NCBI RefSeq assembly: GCF_041146395.1
Contig: NC_091010.1
Location: forward strand, 54,022,001-54,086,000
DNA length: 64,000 nucleotides
Source: Eulemur rufifrons
Taxonomy: Eukaryota; Chordata; Mammalia; Primates; Lemuridae
Direction: 5' to 3'
Part shown: in pieces, positions 48,445 to 60,544 of the stretch
Position numbering within the stretch: the first letter of the stretch is position 1
Layout of the letters: every line of letters starts with the position of its first letter
Made by a program: the position numbers and the translations under genes
The notes under the pieces: generated by a model
Database searches by the model: none
Told to the model about the DNA's origin: nothing
Seen by the model: only the letters and a program-made list of their open reading frames with translations

Positions 48445-49795
48445 AGGACCAAAGGCCCAGGTTAGACAAGGAAGTGTGTTTTTGACAATTCAAGTGTTGT
48501 ACAGACGGAAGAGGACATACTTCGTAAGTTTACAGCTCTCTGAATTTTCACAAGCTGAACATGCTAGGAAACCAACACCCAGATGAAGAAAGAGCGTAAC
48601 TAGATAACTAGTAGCTCAGAAACCCCCTCCTGCACACTAACTCCCCACCCAGGGGAACTATATCCTGGCCGCTGACTGAGTAGACTAGCTTCACCTGGGT
48701 CTGGCCGGTCTCTAAGGGGACTCCTAGAGTGTGCACCGTTTTGAGTGTGGTTTCTTCCACTCAGCGTCGTTCGTGACGCTGTTGCGTAATGAGGAAATCT
48801 GCAACAATACATTCCCAAAAATGTGAAAAATAAAGACAATACCATGAATTTTTCACCAGGTTAAATGTGTTTACGTTAAATGACTGTCCTTTATTCTGAG
48901 ATAATATTCTTCCACCTATTTGGTAATAAAATGTCTTTTTTTTAAATCTTCTTATAGTACTGGAACTTTGGTTGGTATTCTTTGTTGCTGATACATATAT
49001 TTTGTGCTTATTTACCAAATCTGACTTCTAAACTATATTGTCTTGAAATTTGAATGGGCTAGGCCATCCTAAATGCAGGCCCTGCAGGTCTACATGGGCT
49101 CTAGGGTTCTGGGCACTGTGATTCTTGGGTCAAGCTTTGAGACTCTGAGCTTCCGGGTCAGAGCCTCCTCTGACGGCTGAATGTGAAAGAAGAGAAGCCC
49201 ACAGGCTTGCAGCTGCTCCTGCAGAAGCCACAGAAATAAGACTCCTGACTTTTCTGGAGAGAAGAGAGAGAAGGAGGGAGGGGAGGCTTGAAGCCCCACA
49301 CACTGTCCACACAGAGAGAGCAAACAGTAGTTTCAACTTCCCATTAAAACAGACCAGGTGAGGTTCTGGCAGGCAGCAAAGAAGTCTGGTCTGAGAGTGA
49401 AGGGAGGAAGGGGATGGGCAGAAGGAAACGGGTAACTCACGGATGGGACAGGACCAGAGTACGGAGCAAGGCAGCGTGGCCTCGAGTCTAACGTCTTCCA
49501 CCCAGGGCCCCAGCGGGAAAACAAGAGGGGCCGTGTACTTTGTCCTTAGGGGTCCCTCAGGGCCAGAAGCAGGACCCTGGAGGGAAGGCAGGGCCTGATG
49601 ACAGGCACTCAGTTTTTTTAAAAAAAGAAAGAAAGAAAGAGACTCTTCCCACACTAGCCTCTCTGGCAAAGGGGCAGAGAGGTTAGGAAAGTCCGTATAG
49701 GAAATAAGCAAAAACGGCCTGTGCTGTTGCCAACAATACTAGTTGTGATGGCGTTTAAGTCTATCTGCAGCAGCCTCCATCCAAGGTGAGCACCC
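48445..49795. other. Unique sequence, contains the longest open frame (unsupported)
   Basis: A 193-codon minus-strand frame at 49130-49711 is Leu/Ser/Pro-rich with no recognisable domain. An (AAAG)n run lies at 49623-49640. No named repeat. Confidence 0.4.
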
Positions 49796-49799
49796 CATG

Positions 49800-49902
49800 G
49801 GGGAACCTAAAAAGAAAAATTATTCAGGATTATTTCCTGCCCTAAAGGAGCCTTGCAGGACAGAATAAACATGAAATTAAAAAAAAAAAAAAAAAAAAAA
49901 AA
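49800..49902 (-). repeat. L2-like fragment ending in a long A run
   Basis: 'attatttcctgccctaaagg', 'agccttgcaggacagaataaac' and 'atgaaatt' resemble L2 in reverse (CCCTCAAGGAGCTTACA...), followed by about 24 A at 49879-49902. Confidence 0.5.
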
Positions 49903-49904
49903 CC

Positions 49905-51765
49905 ATGGAACCCCAGTATGCCCAGTTCTTAAGTAATAATTGTCTGGTGAGATTATAGGTTCTGTGATGGAATTTTCCATCAAGATCTGTTCAAGGAGAG
50001 GTTCCTTCAAGAAATACTCAATCTCCCTTCCCCAGGAGTACACAGTTATGTATGCAACTAAATCTCCTTCGGGGAAATCCATTATAGGACAATTCCACCT
50101 AAAACCAAATCAGTTTGAGGCTATGTTTACATCACTAGTTTGCAAAACGATGCACCGAGTTCCATTTAATAGGTAGTGTCCCGGTCCTTGTGACATAGGA
50201 TTCCTTGTAAACACAACTTTTTTAAAACTTTATATATATATTGCATAAAGCAATATATATACCAGCATCTGTCTATAGTTGGTTGTTTTGCCATTGTTTC
50301 TACAGGAGTAAGTCATGTTTTGTTTTGTTTATGGCTGTCCAGCACTCAACACCCCCAACTCCATTTCTGTTAGCACCTCCATCTCCTGTTTGGGTGAATT
50401 CCCCAACTTGTAAGGTCTTGGCAGAAGATAAGTCCCAGCCCTGCCACCATGCACTGCCTGCCCTACTAGGGGAAGTCAAGGGGACCACATGATTTCTCCA
50501 CCATCTGCGGTAGGCCAGTGGCCCAGGCCTGACTAGTCTCAAGTTTATTCCGGGGACTTTGAGCCTTGGCCTAGTGATGCTAAGTCAGAGGAAATATGAG
50601 GAATGAACTCAGCATGGTGACTGCAGCCTTTTGACACCAACTGCTCCTGATGCTGCAACACCAGTGCCACCAATAACTTTCCATAAGTCCCTCCCCCTTT
50701 CACCTTTTTTCTTCCTAAATATGGGCAACATTGGTTTCTGATTCTTACAAATGAGAACAAGCAGGGAAACTAAGAAACTCAGTTTCTATCACACATATAA
50801 TGGGTCCATCTGTCCACCCAATAAACTCTAGCCCCAAGACATTGCAGGTTCTGCAACGAGAGAGACCACATTTTCCATTATCTCTTCCCATTCCACCAAT
50901 GAAATAGATGCTCAACAAAAGAGTTGGATGACACTAACCAATCTGGATTAGATGACCTCACAAATCAAGGTGTGGAAACTTAGCATGAAGTTCACTGAGA
51001 AGAGGCCAAATAGATGCATCTTAAAATATCCTAGAGTGGATTTGGTTTTAAATAATACACTAAGTTAATATACTAAAGTGCAAGAATATAAATAACTATA
51101 CTTCATGTCTGCCTCATGAGATATTGTGTCTTAGGTATTTAATTTTAACGTCACACTGAACATTATGTTTTAATTAATGAACCTTGCTTCACAAGGCAAT
51201 GAGGAACATTTATGCCAATTAGTGTCGGATCTGTCTCTTATACACACATCCTCTAATTCTGCACTTGCACACCAGGTGGGGGGTGGAGAATAACAAGCTC
51301 CCCTTCACTTTATGTGTTTTTCTACCCACTGGTCCCACACATTTTGTCATCTCCCTGCCAAAGGAATGTCTATGTCTGCATCTGTAGACACCATTCCTTG
51401 ACCTCTGATCATGGCAAATCCAATCTCCTTTATAACAAACTCACCAAGAATGCCCCCCAACAGCTCCCCAAGCCGTCCCACCACATAGAGATTATGCAAG
51501 GAATGTGCCCAAATCTGCAAACAGCAGCCACCCCCATGAGACTCGCATGAGGCCAGGGACAGCACTGCCTCTCAGAAGCCAGTACAGAGGAGGGGTATGG
51601 TCCTAGAGTCTGGGTGGGGTTGGTTCTGAAGGTGAGGACAAAAGATTGTTTTGGGGCTGCAGAGAAGGGGATACAGGAAGTAAAGTCATGGCATCATGAC
51701 AATGGGGCCAAGGTGAAAGGGATTGGTTTCGATCACAGAACAAAGGAAATCCACTGGATCGCCTG
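49905..51765. other. Unique sequence, nothing named
   Basis: Short frames only. 50220-50265 is AT-rich (TATATATATA). 51000-51200 is AT-rich without repeat signature. No gene recognised. Confidence 0.35.
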
Positions 51766-51769
51766 GGGT

Positions 51770-52255
51770 TCTGACAAAGATTCTTTGCTTGGCCAAACTT
51801 TAGTTGGGCTTCAGAACCTTCTCCTAGGCCCATCTGTGTACTTCTTTGTAAAATCCACTTTTAGTAAAGAACCTTGCTAAGTCAGTTTAGCAAGAACCCC
51901 CAACCCTTGATATCTGATCACCTTCAATAGCTGATCAGGCTCCTCATTCTCCACCATCTGGTCCCCTAGCCTATCTTCAGAAAGAATCCTGTTAGGTCAG
52001 TTTAGCCAGAATTCCCCTCCCCCTCCCGCTGATGTCTCCCCTTAGCAATTTTCCCTCCACTCACCCCCACCCTGCTCTTTGGCTATCCGTTCCCACTTGC
52101 CTGTGCTGTGTTCAGAGCTGAGCCCAATCTCTCTCCCCCACTGCAAGACCCCATTGGAGTGGTCCCTATACCTACCACAATGGTCCTGATAAAGTCTTCC
52201 TTACCATGCTTTAACAAGTTTCATTGAATAATTTTTTCTTTAAGTTTCAACAAAG
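51770..52255 (+). mobile_element. Probable ERV1-like LTR, plus strand
   Basis: 'gttaggtcagtttagccaga' recurs as 'gctaagtcagtttagcaaga' within it. 'ttggctatccgttcccactt', 'cccactgcaagaccccattg' and 'gataaagtcttccttacc' followed by 'tttaacaagtttcattgaat' have the layout of a retroviral LTR (U3, TATA-like region, AATAAA-like signal, U5). Ends are approximate and I could not find a clean target duplication. No internal viral genes nearby. Confidence 0.5.
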
Positions 52256-52259
52256 GATT

Positions 52260-53030
52260 TTTATCTCACTGGTGCTAAGCTCCAAATCGCTGAACTAACC
52301 TGACTACCTGAGACTACAGACTACAAAGCACAACACACAGAGAGAGCAGAAAAGGATTCTGGGGTCAGAGTGAACATAAACATTCAGTGCTATCACAGCA
52401 CAAAACCTTTGTTTAAATAGGAACCGGCACAATAGAAGGCAGCCCTTAGCCCTCTCCTTCCTATTGCAGAGAATGGAGTGCACAGCAGGTTTCCTGTTTA
52501 AGACAAAATGGAACAAAGTCAGAGGAAAGTCACAAAGGAGTGCAAAGAAAGGGTCCCAGAGGGAAAGGCTGGTGACGTTGTTGACAGTAAACATAAAAAG
52601 GCTGGCCAGGGAGGCTGCGGTGACTTTCAGCACGGTGATCCGCCTCACACAGAGGCCAGAGGTCACCTATTCTAACCAAATGGCCTCACACATAGCTGGG
52701 GAGTGGGGGGTCTGAGCCAGACACAGAGGTGCCAGTGGGAGAGAAAGCATTGGAACCCAAGCTAGGGACACCCTAGAGAGGTTCTATAGAAGCCTCCTGT
52801 CTGTTCTACATGCATCATAACCTCTCCTGGGCTGCAGTCACGTTTGGACATGTCCAGTCCTGTTAAAGCACGTGCTTTGTGAGGGGCCCCGGGGGGTGCG
52901 TCTTTCTGTTCCCATCACACCAGCTGGGGTCCATCAGAACTGGCATTTCAGTCCATCTTTGCTAAGGGAACTCTACCTCCGTTCCTGCCTACAGCCATGG
53001 GCTGGGTACAGTGACCTCTGAGAGGACACT
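52260..53030. other. Unique sequence, nothing recognised
   Basis: A 120-codon minus-strand frame (52304-52666) is Leu/Phe/Cys-rich without domain. Nothing else seen. Confidence 0.35.
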
Positions 53031-53950
53031 AAGTGGCAGCCAGCCACACGCCAGCCTCCAAATCAGTATGGGAGCACAAGCTCCTGAGCATCCTCCCCAG
53101 GCTTTCCTCAGCGGGCTGGCGGGCTGTGCTCCCTCCAAAGGACCACACTGCCATCTGCTGGCAGAACACACCGGAGGGCGTCGGATGCCGCCGTGCCCAC
53201 CTGCAGGGTGTGTGGAACGGCCCAAGGCTTGACCCCCAGAGTAACGCCCTCCTGACCCTTGGCATGCGACGCTGTCAGCTGTAGAAACCCCAGGCTCTGT
53301 TCCTTATGGCTTTTCCAGAATCTCCCTGGACTCATCCTCCTTTTCTTCAAAAATCTTTCTCTTGATCAGAAACAGGTGCTCTCCCCCATCCCACCTGGGC
53401 ACACTGCAGACTCCTCTAACCCTCAGGTGAAGAAGAGAGCTGGGAGTGGGTGGAGGGAGCCAGACCCCGCCCCCTCGTGGCTCACCCCCTCCCCGCGGGC
53501 GTCACTGCAGATCCCAGCGCCGGGTCACAACGCCCAAGCGAGCCTGATAGATTTTCTGTAAAGAGATGTGTTCTATGTTTGTTTCACGTTTTAACAACTC
53601 AGAAAGGAGGATGCATCTTAGAGTCATGAGGACCTTGTGTGAAAACCTCAGATACCTCCTGGAGAGATCAAGAAAGCTCCGGCCTCGATGCGTCTCACCT
53701 TAAAGAGGTGAACTGCAGGAGATGCTGCAATTGTTTTTAAACGGCGTCTTGGGTGGGGTTGGAGGACACGCTCTGCAGGAGCTTTCTCATTCAGTCCTCA
53801 CAACCGAGCAACGGGAGACGCCACCAAGAACCTCACGAGACAGAAAGGGCAGCGGGGGCTCAGAGAGGCCGTGTTCATGCCGGAGGACTGACAGCTGGTA
53901 CACCGTGCTTCGGCTTTAGAACCCGCGTTCCTCGCCACGGTAATGCTCTC
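53030..53950. promoter_or_regulatory. CpG-rich block with GC box and CTCF-like motif
   Basis: By eye about 40 CpG in 900 bases, clustered at 53160-53280, 53455-53545 and 53690-53945, against very few elsewhere. 53455-53480 contains CCCCGCCCCCTCG (GC box/Sp1-like). TGCCATCTGCTGG at 53149-53161 fits the CTCF core in minus orientation. No first exon or long frame follows. Part of the 3' end (53775-53950) is a MIR. Confidence 0.4.
53775..53950 (-). repeat. MIR SINE, minus strand, CpG-rich
   Basis: 'ctcattcagtcctcacaacc', 'gggggctcagagaggccgtg' and 'ctttagaacccgcgttcctc' follow reverse MIR order. Unusually many CpG remain for such an old repeat. Confidence 0.6.
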
Positions 53951-54029
53951 CTTTCACGTGTTCCTTCTATAAAGGAAAAAAAAATTAAAATTTCCTTTGT
54001 AGGAAAAAAACAAACTTTCTCTTTTGATT

Positions 54030-55385
54030 AAAAAAAAATTACGGTATGAAGCAACCGAGCTGTCCTTCCACAGGTGAATGTATAAACACGCTGGTGTTAT
54101 CTATACCGTGGAATATTATTCAGTGATGAAAATAAATGAGCTATCAAGCCATGAAAAGACAGGGATGAATCTTAAATACATATTTCTAAGTGAGAGAAGC
54201 CAGTCTGAAAAGTCTACATGCTGTATGATTCCAATTATATGATATCTGGAAAAGGCAAAACTATAGAGACAGTTTAAAAAGATCCGTGGTTGCCAGGAGC
54301 TTGCAGGGAAGCAGGGAGGTTTGAATAGGTGAAGCCCAGGGGATGTTTTTTTCAGGTGATGAAACCATTGTGTATGATTCTATAATTGTGGGTACATGAC
54401 GCTGTGCATTTATCAAAACCTATTGAACCTGACAGCACAAAGAGTGAACGTTAATGTATGCAAATTGAAAAAAATCATTTAGAAAGTTGAAAGAATCCCG
54501 GGATGGAATGCAGTATGTGACAAAATGATCTAACTATATTAAAATGTATGAAACAACCTCACTGCAAGGAGTTGGTGGCGGGGAGTGACCTAAGTCACTT
54601 TGGAAATAAATGAGTGGAGGCTGTAAAACCAAAGCAAAGGGAGCTGCACATAAACACTGCACTCGAGTTGACAGAGTTGTCCCCGCAGTGGTACGGGTTA
54701 GCAGTCTCATACTTCTATACTTGCACACCAGAGTTGAACAATTAAGTAAAATGGACGGTGGGTAGTGGGAGCCAGGTTTCTCGCTGATGGAGTGGGAGGT
54801 TACAGATAAGCACAGGGAGGTGACCATGGATTGGAGTTGGGGACATCAGTGTGAATTCATGTTTAGCTTAGTACAGTTACATATAGTGACAGTCACATCA
54901 ATAGTATCTACTCTTGATACGATGTGATGAACATGGCACTTTAGCTCTGTGGTCTTCCTCCTGAAAGCCTAGAACCCCAGTCTAATCGTAAGAGAAACAT
55001 GAGAAAAATCCCAACTTAGGGATAGTCCACAAAGTATTTGACCAGCACTCCTCAAAACTGTCAAGATCATCAAAAACAAAGTCTAAGAAACTGGCACAGC
55101 CTAAGGAGACGTGACGACTACATGTAACACATGCCCTGGATGGGACCCTGGAACAGAAAAGGGACATTAGGTAAAGACTAAGGAAATCTGAATAAAGTAT
55201 GCTCTTTAGTTACTAATAATGTATCAGCATTGGTTCATTAATTGTGACAAATGTCCCATACTAACATAAGATGTTACTAATAGTGGAAACTGGGTGTGGG
55301 GCATAAAGAAATTCTCTGTACGTCTTCGCAGTAAACCTAAAACTGTTCTAAACAATGAAGTTTGTTTTTTTTAATAATGATATAG
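54030..55385 (+). mobile_element. L1M 3' end (ORF2 tail and long 3' UTR), plus strand
   Basis: 'tgtccttccacaggtgaatg', 'ataccgtggaatattattcag', 'gtgagagaagccagtctgaa', 'gctgtatgattccaattata' and 'ggttgccaggagcttgcagg' are L1M text before the 3' UTR. Then 'ctcctcaaaactgtcaagatc', 'ggaacagaaaagggacatta' and 'aatctgaataaagtatgct' give the characteristic L1M 3' UTR, ending in a T/A-rich tail at 55370. About 1.35 kb, no coding frame intact. Confidence 0.85.
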
Positions 55386-55489
55386 GAAAATTGGGAGTTG
55401 TTTGGGAAGGAAGCAATAGGGAACAATAATAAGAGAATTCAAAACAGAATGTCTACCTCTCCTTGCTTAAAAACATACGTACCCCAGCA

Positions 55490-56060
<571 letters not shown>

Positions 56061-56094
56061 TCTTTGGAATGTCTTCATCCTATCTGTAAATACC

Positions 56095-56350
56095 AATTTA
56101 TTGAGTATCTATTATGTGCCCAGTCCTGAGAAATAGCTAGTGTTGGACCCCAAGGAACCACAAGTATAGTTGGAGAGACACGGGAAAAGTTAAATTTTAA
56201 AAAGGGAATATGAGTTACCGTTTGTGAAGAAAATAAATGCAAAAGAAACAGAGCAGGGACTTCCAGCTGGAGCAATCGGTAAACACTTCATGGAGAGATG
56301 TGGGATTTGCACTGGATTCTAAAGATGGGCAGGAGGTAGAAGGATGGAGG
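56095..56350 (-). repeat. L2 3' part, minus strand
   Basis: 'atttattgagtatctattatgt', 'tgcccagtcctgagaaatag' and 'cacttcatggagagatgtggg' with 'ttgcactggattctaaagatg' follow L2 in reverse. Confidence 0.7.
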
Positions 56351-56354
56351 ACAG

Positions 56355-56940
56355 GAGAGGGTCCTCCCTGCAAGGGGGTTGGAGCCAGTGGCTGTTCCCA
56401 CCCACTTCCAAGGCAGGCACTGGGGAAGTAACACTGCCTGCTGCAAAGAGCCCTGGCCTGAGAGCCGCAGACCAGGACTTGGTGTGATGTTGGTCTTGGC
56501 CTTCAGGCTTGACCTCATATGGTCCCTTCCAAGGCTCTTTTAAAAAAAGGCTGGGGGGAGATATTTAGAGTCCACCCTAACAATTAGAACACAGAGCATT
56601 CTGGATTGAGAAAGAGATCCCCAACCAAGTGACCAAGTGTGTCTCTTGCAGCTTCTCCTTTCAGAGTGTGCAATGGGAACGCCTAATCCTTAGGTGTCTG
56701 TGAGTGCTGCTCAGCGGATGTCACCTCTTCAGAGCAGTCACCTGGCCACCAGGCTGCCAGGAAAGGGGTGGCAGCTGTGTGCCTGTCCTCAAGGAGCTCC
56801 CAGTTGCAGTAAGAAGCCACAACTGCTGCCCAAGAACCAATTTCAGGTCAGACATTTGTTTTTTTTTTGACCAGCACCATGATTTTGTTTTGTTTTGTAT
56901 AATGTTAAATTGGTTGTGAATGTTTGAAACCTAGGATATG

Positions 56941-56977
<37 letters not shown>

Positions 56978-57345
56978 TTCAGCTCCTCTATAAAAATCTC
57001 ATTTCGCTCTTCCCCTGTGAAAATGGCAAATGGCCTGGAGATGGGACACCTCCTGCCCCCTTTAATAGAGTCCTGCTCTCCCATCCGTCATGGCCAATCC
57101 CACCAGCTCTAACTCATCACCCTGCCCCCTGGCCGCTGCCGGTCCTGTTTCTTTTTAAACTTTGTATTACCAAATTTAACGCAGATCCAGAAAACCATGT
57201 AAAACCAACGTGGGGCTTAATGAATTACAATGCACACTCTTGTAACCACAACCCCATGCCATTCCATTTTCTTCTGACCTAAGCTGTTGCTGTGAGAAAT
57301 TCTGATGACAATCTACTACTTTTTTCACTACAAGTTGCTGGATCT
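56355..57345. other. Unique sequence with (CA)n run, no gene seen
   Basis: (CA)15-16 microsatellite at 56941-56973 and T/G-rich 'ttgttttgttttgt' near 56886. Frames up to 114 codons run through the CA repeat and are not supported. Confidence 0.45.
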
Positions 57346-57349
57346 TTTG

Positions 57350-58960
57350 TCCGAATATGAGAGGACTTTTTGTTTTCTTTAAAGTATAATAATTTTATCA
57401 TAATATGTCCTGTTGGCCGTTCTAGCTATATTTATTCCATCGTAGGGATATGCCTCTTCGAAGTGTAGTTTCAATTTTTTTTTCTTTTATCTCAGGAATG
57501 TTTTCTTGAATTATAGTTTTTAATATTGTTCCCTTGCTTTAGTTTTCTTCATTGGAAAAACCTGTTATATAAATGTTGAATGTTTTTGCCTGTCTTCTGT
57601 ATTTGATGGTTTCTCTTAAATCCTTTTTAGGCATTGTTTTGATTTTTTTCATTTTCCTCTTATTCATCTACTTAAGACATCATCTGTTGTATTTATTCAT
57701 TCTTGTTTTCCTCCTACTTTAGTCTTCATTATTTAAAATGACTGGTGTTTTCTCATTCTTTACTGAGTTCTCTCAATTTCTCAGCTTTTCTGTTGGATGT
57801 TGCTCTTGCATATGCTATTTTTAAAACCGTACATGTGTTTTGAACATTATGATTTTCATCTGCTTTGTGGGCATGTCTTTGTGAAGTGCTTTCATTGTGC
57901 ATCTTATTTTCCTTTTTACGTTTGTATAGCATTTTACCTCAATCTTTTTTCCGTTTTTTTTTTTTTTATGTGAAGTTAATTTCTCTAAACTTCTGGTAGA
58001 CTTTTTTTTTTTTTTGACAGAGTCTCGCTTTTTTGCCCGGGCTAGAGTGAATGCCGTGGCATTAGCCAAGCTCACAGCAACCTCAAACTCCTGGGCTTAA
58101 GCGATCCTACCGCCTCAGCCTCCCGAGTAGCTGGGACTACAGGCATGCGCCACCATGCCCGGCTAATTTTTTCTATATATATTTTAGTTGTCCATATAAT
58201 TTCTTTCTATTTTTTTTAGTAGAGACGGGGTCTCGCTCTTGCTCAGGCTGGTCTCGAACTCCTGACCTTAAGCGATCCACCCGCCTCGGCTTCCCAGAGT
58301 GCTAGGATTGCAGGCGTGAGCCACCGCGCCTGGCCTTCTGGTAGACTTAAACTAGGAACGCTGTTTCTTATTTAGGGCTCTAGAGCTCCCTTTTTTTGTT
58401 GATTTTGTGAAGTGTTCAAAAAGATAGCACTGACTTTCTGAGACCTCCTGGCTCTGTTCCCCTGGGAATGAATCTTCTTTCTCCGTTGTCCCTGCTGTAC
58501 CCATCCTGTTCCTGTTTGGGTCCCAGTGCGGGGCTTTGTCCTAGGATGCTGACTGCTCCCGCCTCTGCAGGCCTTTCCATACTCACCCACTGGGGTGCAA
58601 ACCGCTCCCCGTTTTCATGGCTGTTCCCAAATTGGCTCACTGAGATTTTGAGCTCCTAGTGGCTATTTTGGGGGTTCTCCTGTCCCCAGGTCCATGGGAC
58701 ACCCCATCACTTCCTTTGGCTCCCTCCTGCACAGATGCCAATGGCACAAGGGTTGGTCTTCACCTGCTCACATTAAGGGTTTGTGGAGATGCTTCTCACC
58801 TATGTTTGGTGTAGATCTCCTCCATGAATTTTGGTTTTGCTATCCCAGTTCCACTGTGTTTTCATGGAATGATTTGGAGAGACTCAAACACTATGGCGCA
58901 ACTGCCAACCACCTTGCCAGAATCTGCATTTTTGTTTTAAACCTTGATCCTGTGAATTTC
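57350..58960 (+). repeat. Unassigned dispersed repeat, copy 2 (partner 24380-25115)
   Basis: About 1.25 kb after removing the Alu at 58002-58334. See the partner entry for shared anchors. The 5' part (57370-57990) is T-rich ('tcttgaattatagtttttaat') with an L1- or ERV-like look. Orientation is that of the text shared with copy 1. Family not named. Confidence 0.5.
58002..58334 (-). mobile_element. Lemur Alu, minus strand
   Basis: T-run tail first, then 'gtgccgtggcattagccaagc'. The reversed middle segment TTTTAGTTGTCCATATAATT is followed by TCTTTCTATTTTT, and the element ends 'gagccaccgcgcctggcc'. Flanked by CTTCTGGTAGACTT (57990-58003 and 58335-58348), 14 bases identical. The left-arm A and B boxes are nearly intact. 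Confidence 0.96.
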
Positions 58961-58964
58961 CTCA

Positions 58965-60540
58965 TCTCTTCACTCCAACTACATTCAGGAACTAGCAACC
59001 ACCGCATGGGCTTTCAAACTGCCAAGCCTCACCACCCACTCGGCCCTCCCAATGCCCTGCCCCGCCCCCTACCCGCCAACGGTGCTTGAGCTGCAGCTTG
59101 AAAGGAGCCACAAAGTGCGTCACGCTGGGTCTTCGTGCTATTGCCAGTATAAACCGCCAGCCGCAGGGAGACACCAAGGGCAATACCTCCTCCATGGCTG
59201 GTTAGTACAAACTGGGCTCCCTTCACCAGTGCCCACGAATCCAGAATGAGCCGGATGAGGAGTGAAGCCAGGTGCGGCCCTCAGGCTGGAGAAGCACTGA
59301 GGGCTGGGGTGGCAGGGCCAGGTGCCTCTCCTGGCAGGTGTCACACATGCACGTCTTCCCAGAGGGTGAACAAGCTTCCCAGAACTCAGTCCCTGGGGTG
59401 TTCACGGCAGGGGCCCACATCTGTCCGCTTCCTTGAATCCTCACTACCTTGTACATAAAATGTCACCAGGGAATAAAGTGAGTGAGACAAAGAAACAAAA
59501 TCAGCTTCCCTGGAGTTATGCTATAAATTAAGCATCATGCCCATTTTCCTACCCAACATTTTTTTATCATTTATTTAAAAGTGAGGAAGAGTGATTTTTT
59601 TTTTTTATCTACATTTTTATCTCCCCATCTTCCCCCTGAGCTCTGGCACATTAGGGTTTTATTCTGGTCCTCAATCTTTATGGGGCCATCTTGCCTCGTT
59701 TATGTCTCTTGGACTTAACGCCAAGACGATGCAGGTCCAGGCAGGAAGCTCCGGGCACCCAGCACCTGTTAACTTTCCTTCCCAGGCTCAAGCCAATTAA
59801 ATCAAACTTTGCTCTGAGGCTGCCTTGGGAAGTAACAGGCTTAACGGCCCGATGAGCAAACAGTAGAGCTGCCATCATGCTTGAGTTATGGTCTGTGCTA
59901 AACTGCAAATCAGCTGTGATTCACCACTCCCATTTCCTGAGACTGGGAAGCCTTTGGAATATCAAAGACGATGACAGGCTGAGTCCTAAAGGGGATCACC
60001 CAGCTTCTAGAGGGTGACAGAGGAGAAACACGATTAATACATTCTATCATTTGGGGAGAAATTTCTCTTTCCAGTCCCATCTTATGGTACAAATTAAAAA
60101 TATGAGCAAGTATGGGCAAAAAACGTTTAAGAATTGATCTCTGGTGGATCAAAACATATCCTATTATTGGGAGGCACGCTTCGATGCTTTCCTGACCTCC
60201 TTAGAAATATAACCTAAGAAGCAAGAGTGTATGTGTCTTGCTTCCTCCCACATAGCAAGTTGGAATAAATGATCCTTGAGAGAAAAATGGGGAGGAGAAT
60301 AAAAACAAAAACAAGTGTTGGCTAGTTGATTTTTAGGCTCTCTGTCAATTTAGGTTTACCTTGCTTGCAACATTTTCTTTGCTGCCACCCCCGTTCTGAA
60401 TGGCAAATACAGATGGGCTCATTTCACTTTCTGCTCCCCCCGAGGTGGAGAAAGTTAATGGACACTGACAACTATGCTTTGGTGAATGGCCAAGAGGCTT
60501 ATATTTATTTTTCAAAGCCATTTGAATTAAAAATATGGTT
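58965..60540. other. Unique sequence; possible conserved non-coding DNA at 60300-60540
   Basis: 60440-60540 ('gttaatggacactgacaact', 'aagaggcttatatttattt', 'gccatttgaattaaaaatat') is repeat-free and AT-rich like conserved non-coding elements. Frames of 60-80 codons overlap on both strands. No gene recognised. Confidence 0.3.
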
Positions 60541-60544
60541 TAAG

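Noticed and set aside
49130..49711. Longest open frame (193 codons, minus strand)
   Set aside because: Leu/Ser/Pro-rich, no domain, no signal or repeat homology, and overlapping frames of similar quality on the same strand. One frame of this size is plausible by chance in 64 kb of moderately GC-rich DNA.
58694..59089. 131-codon plus-strand frame resembling a soluble protein
   Set aside because: About two thirds lies in the unassigned repeat, and the matching part of the partner copy at 24.9-25.1 kb has no such frame.
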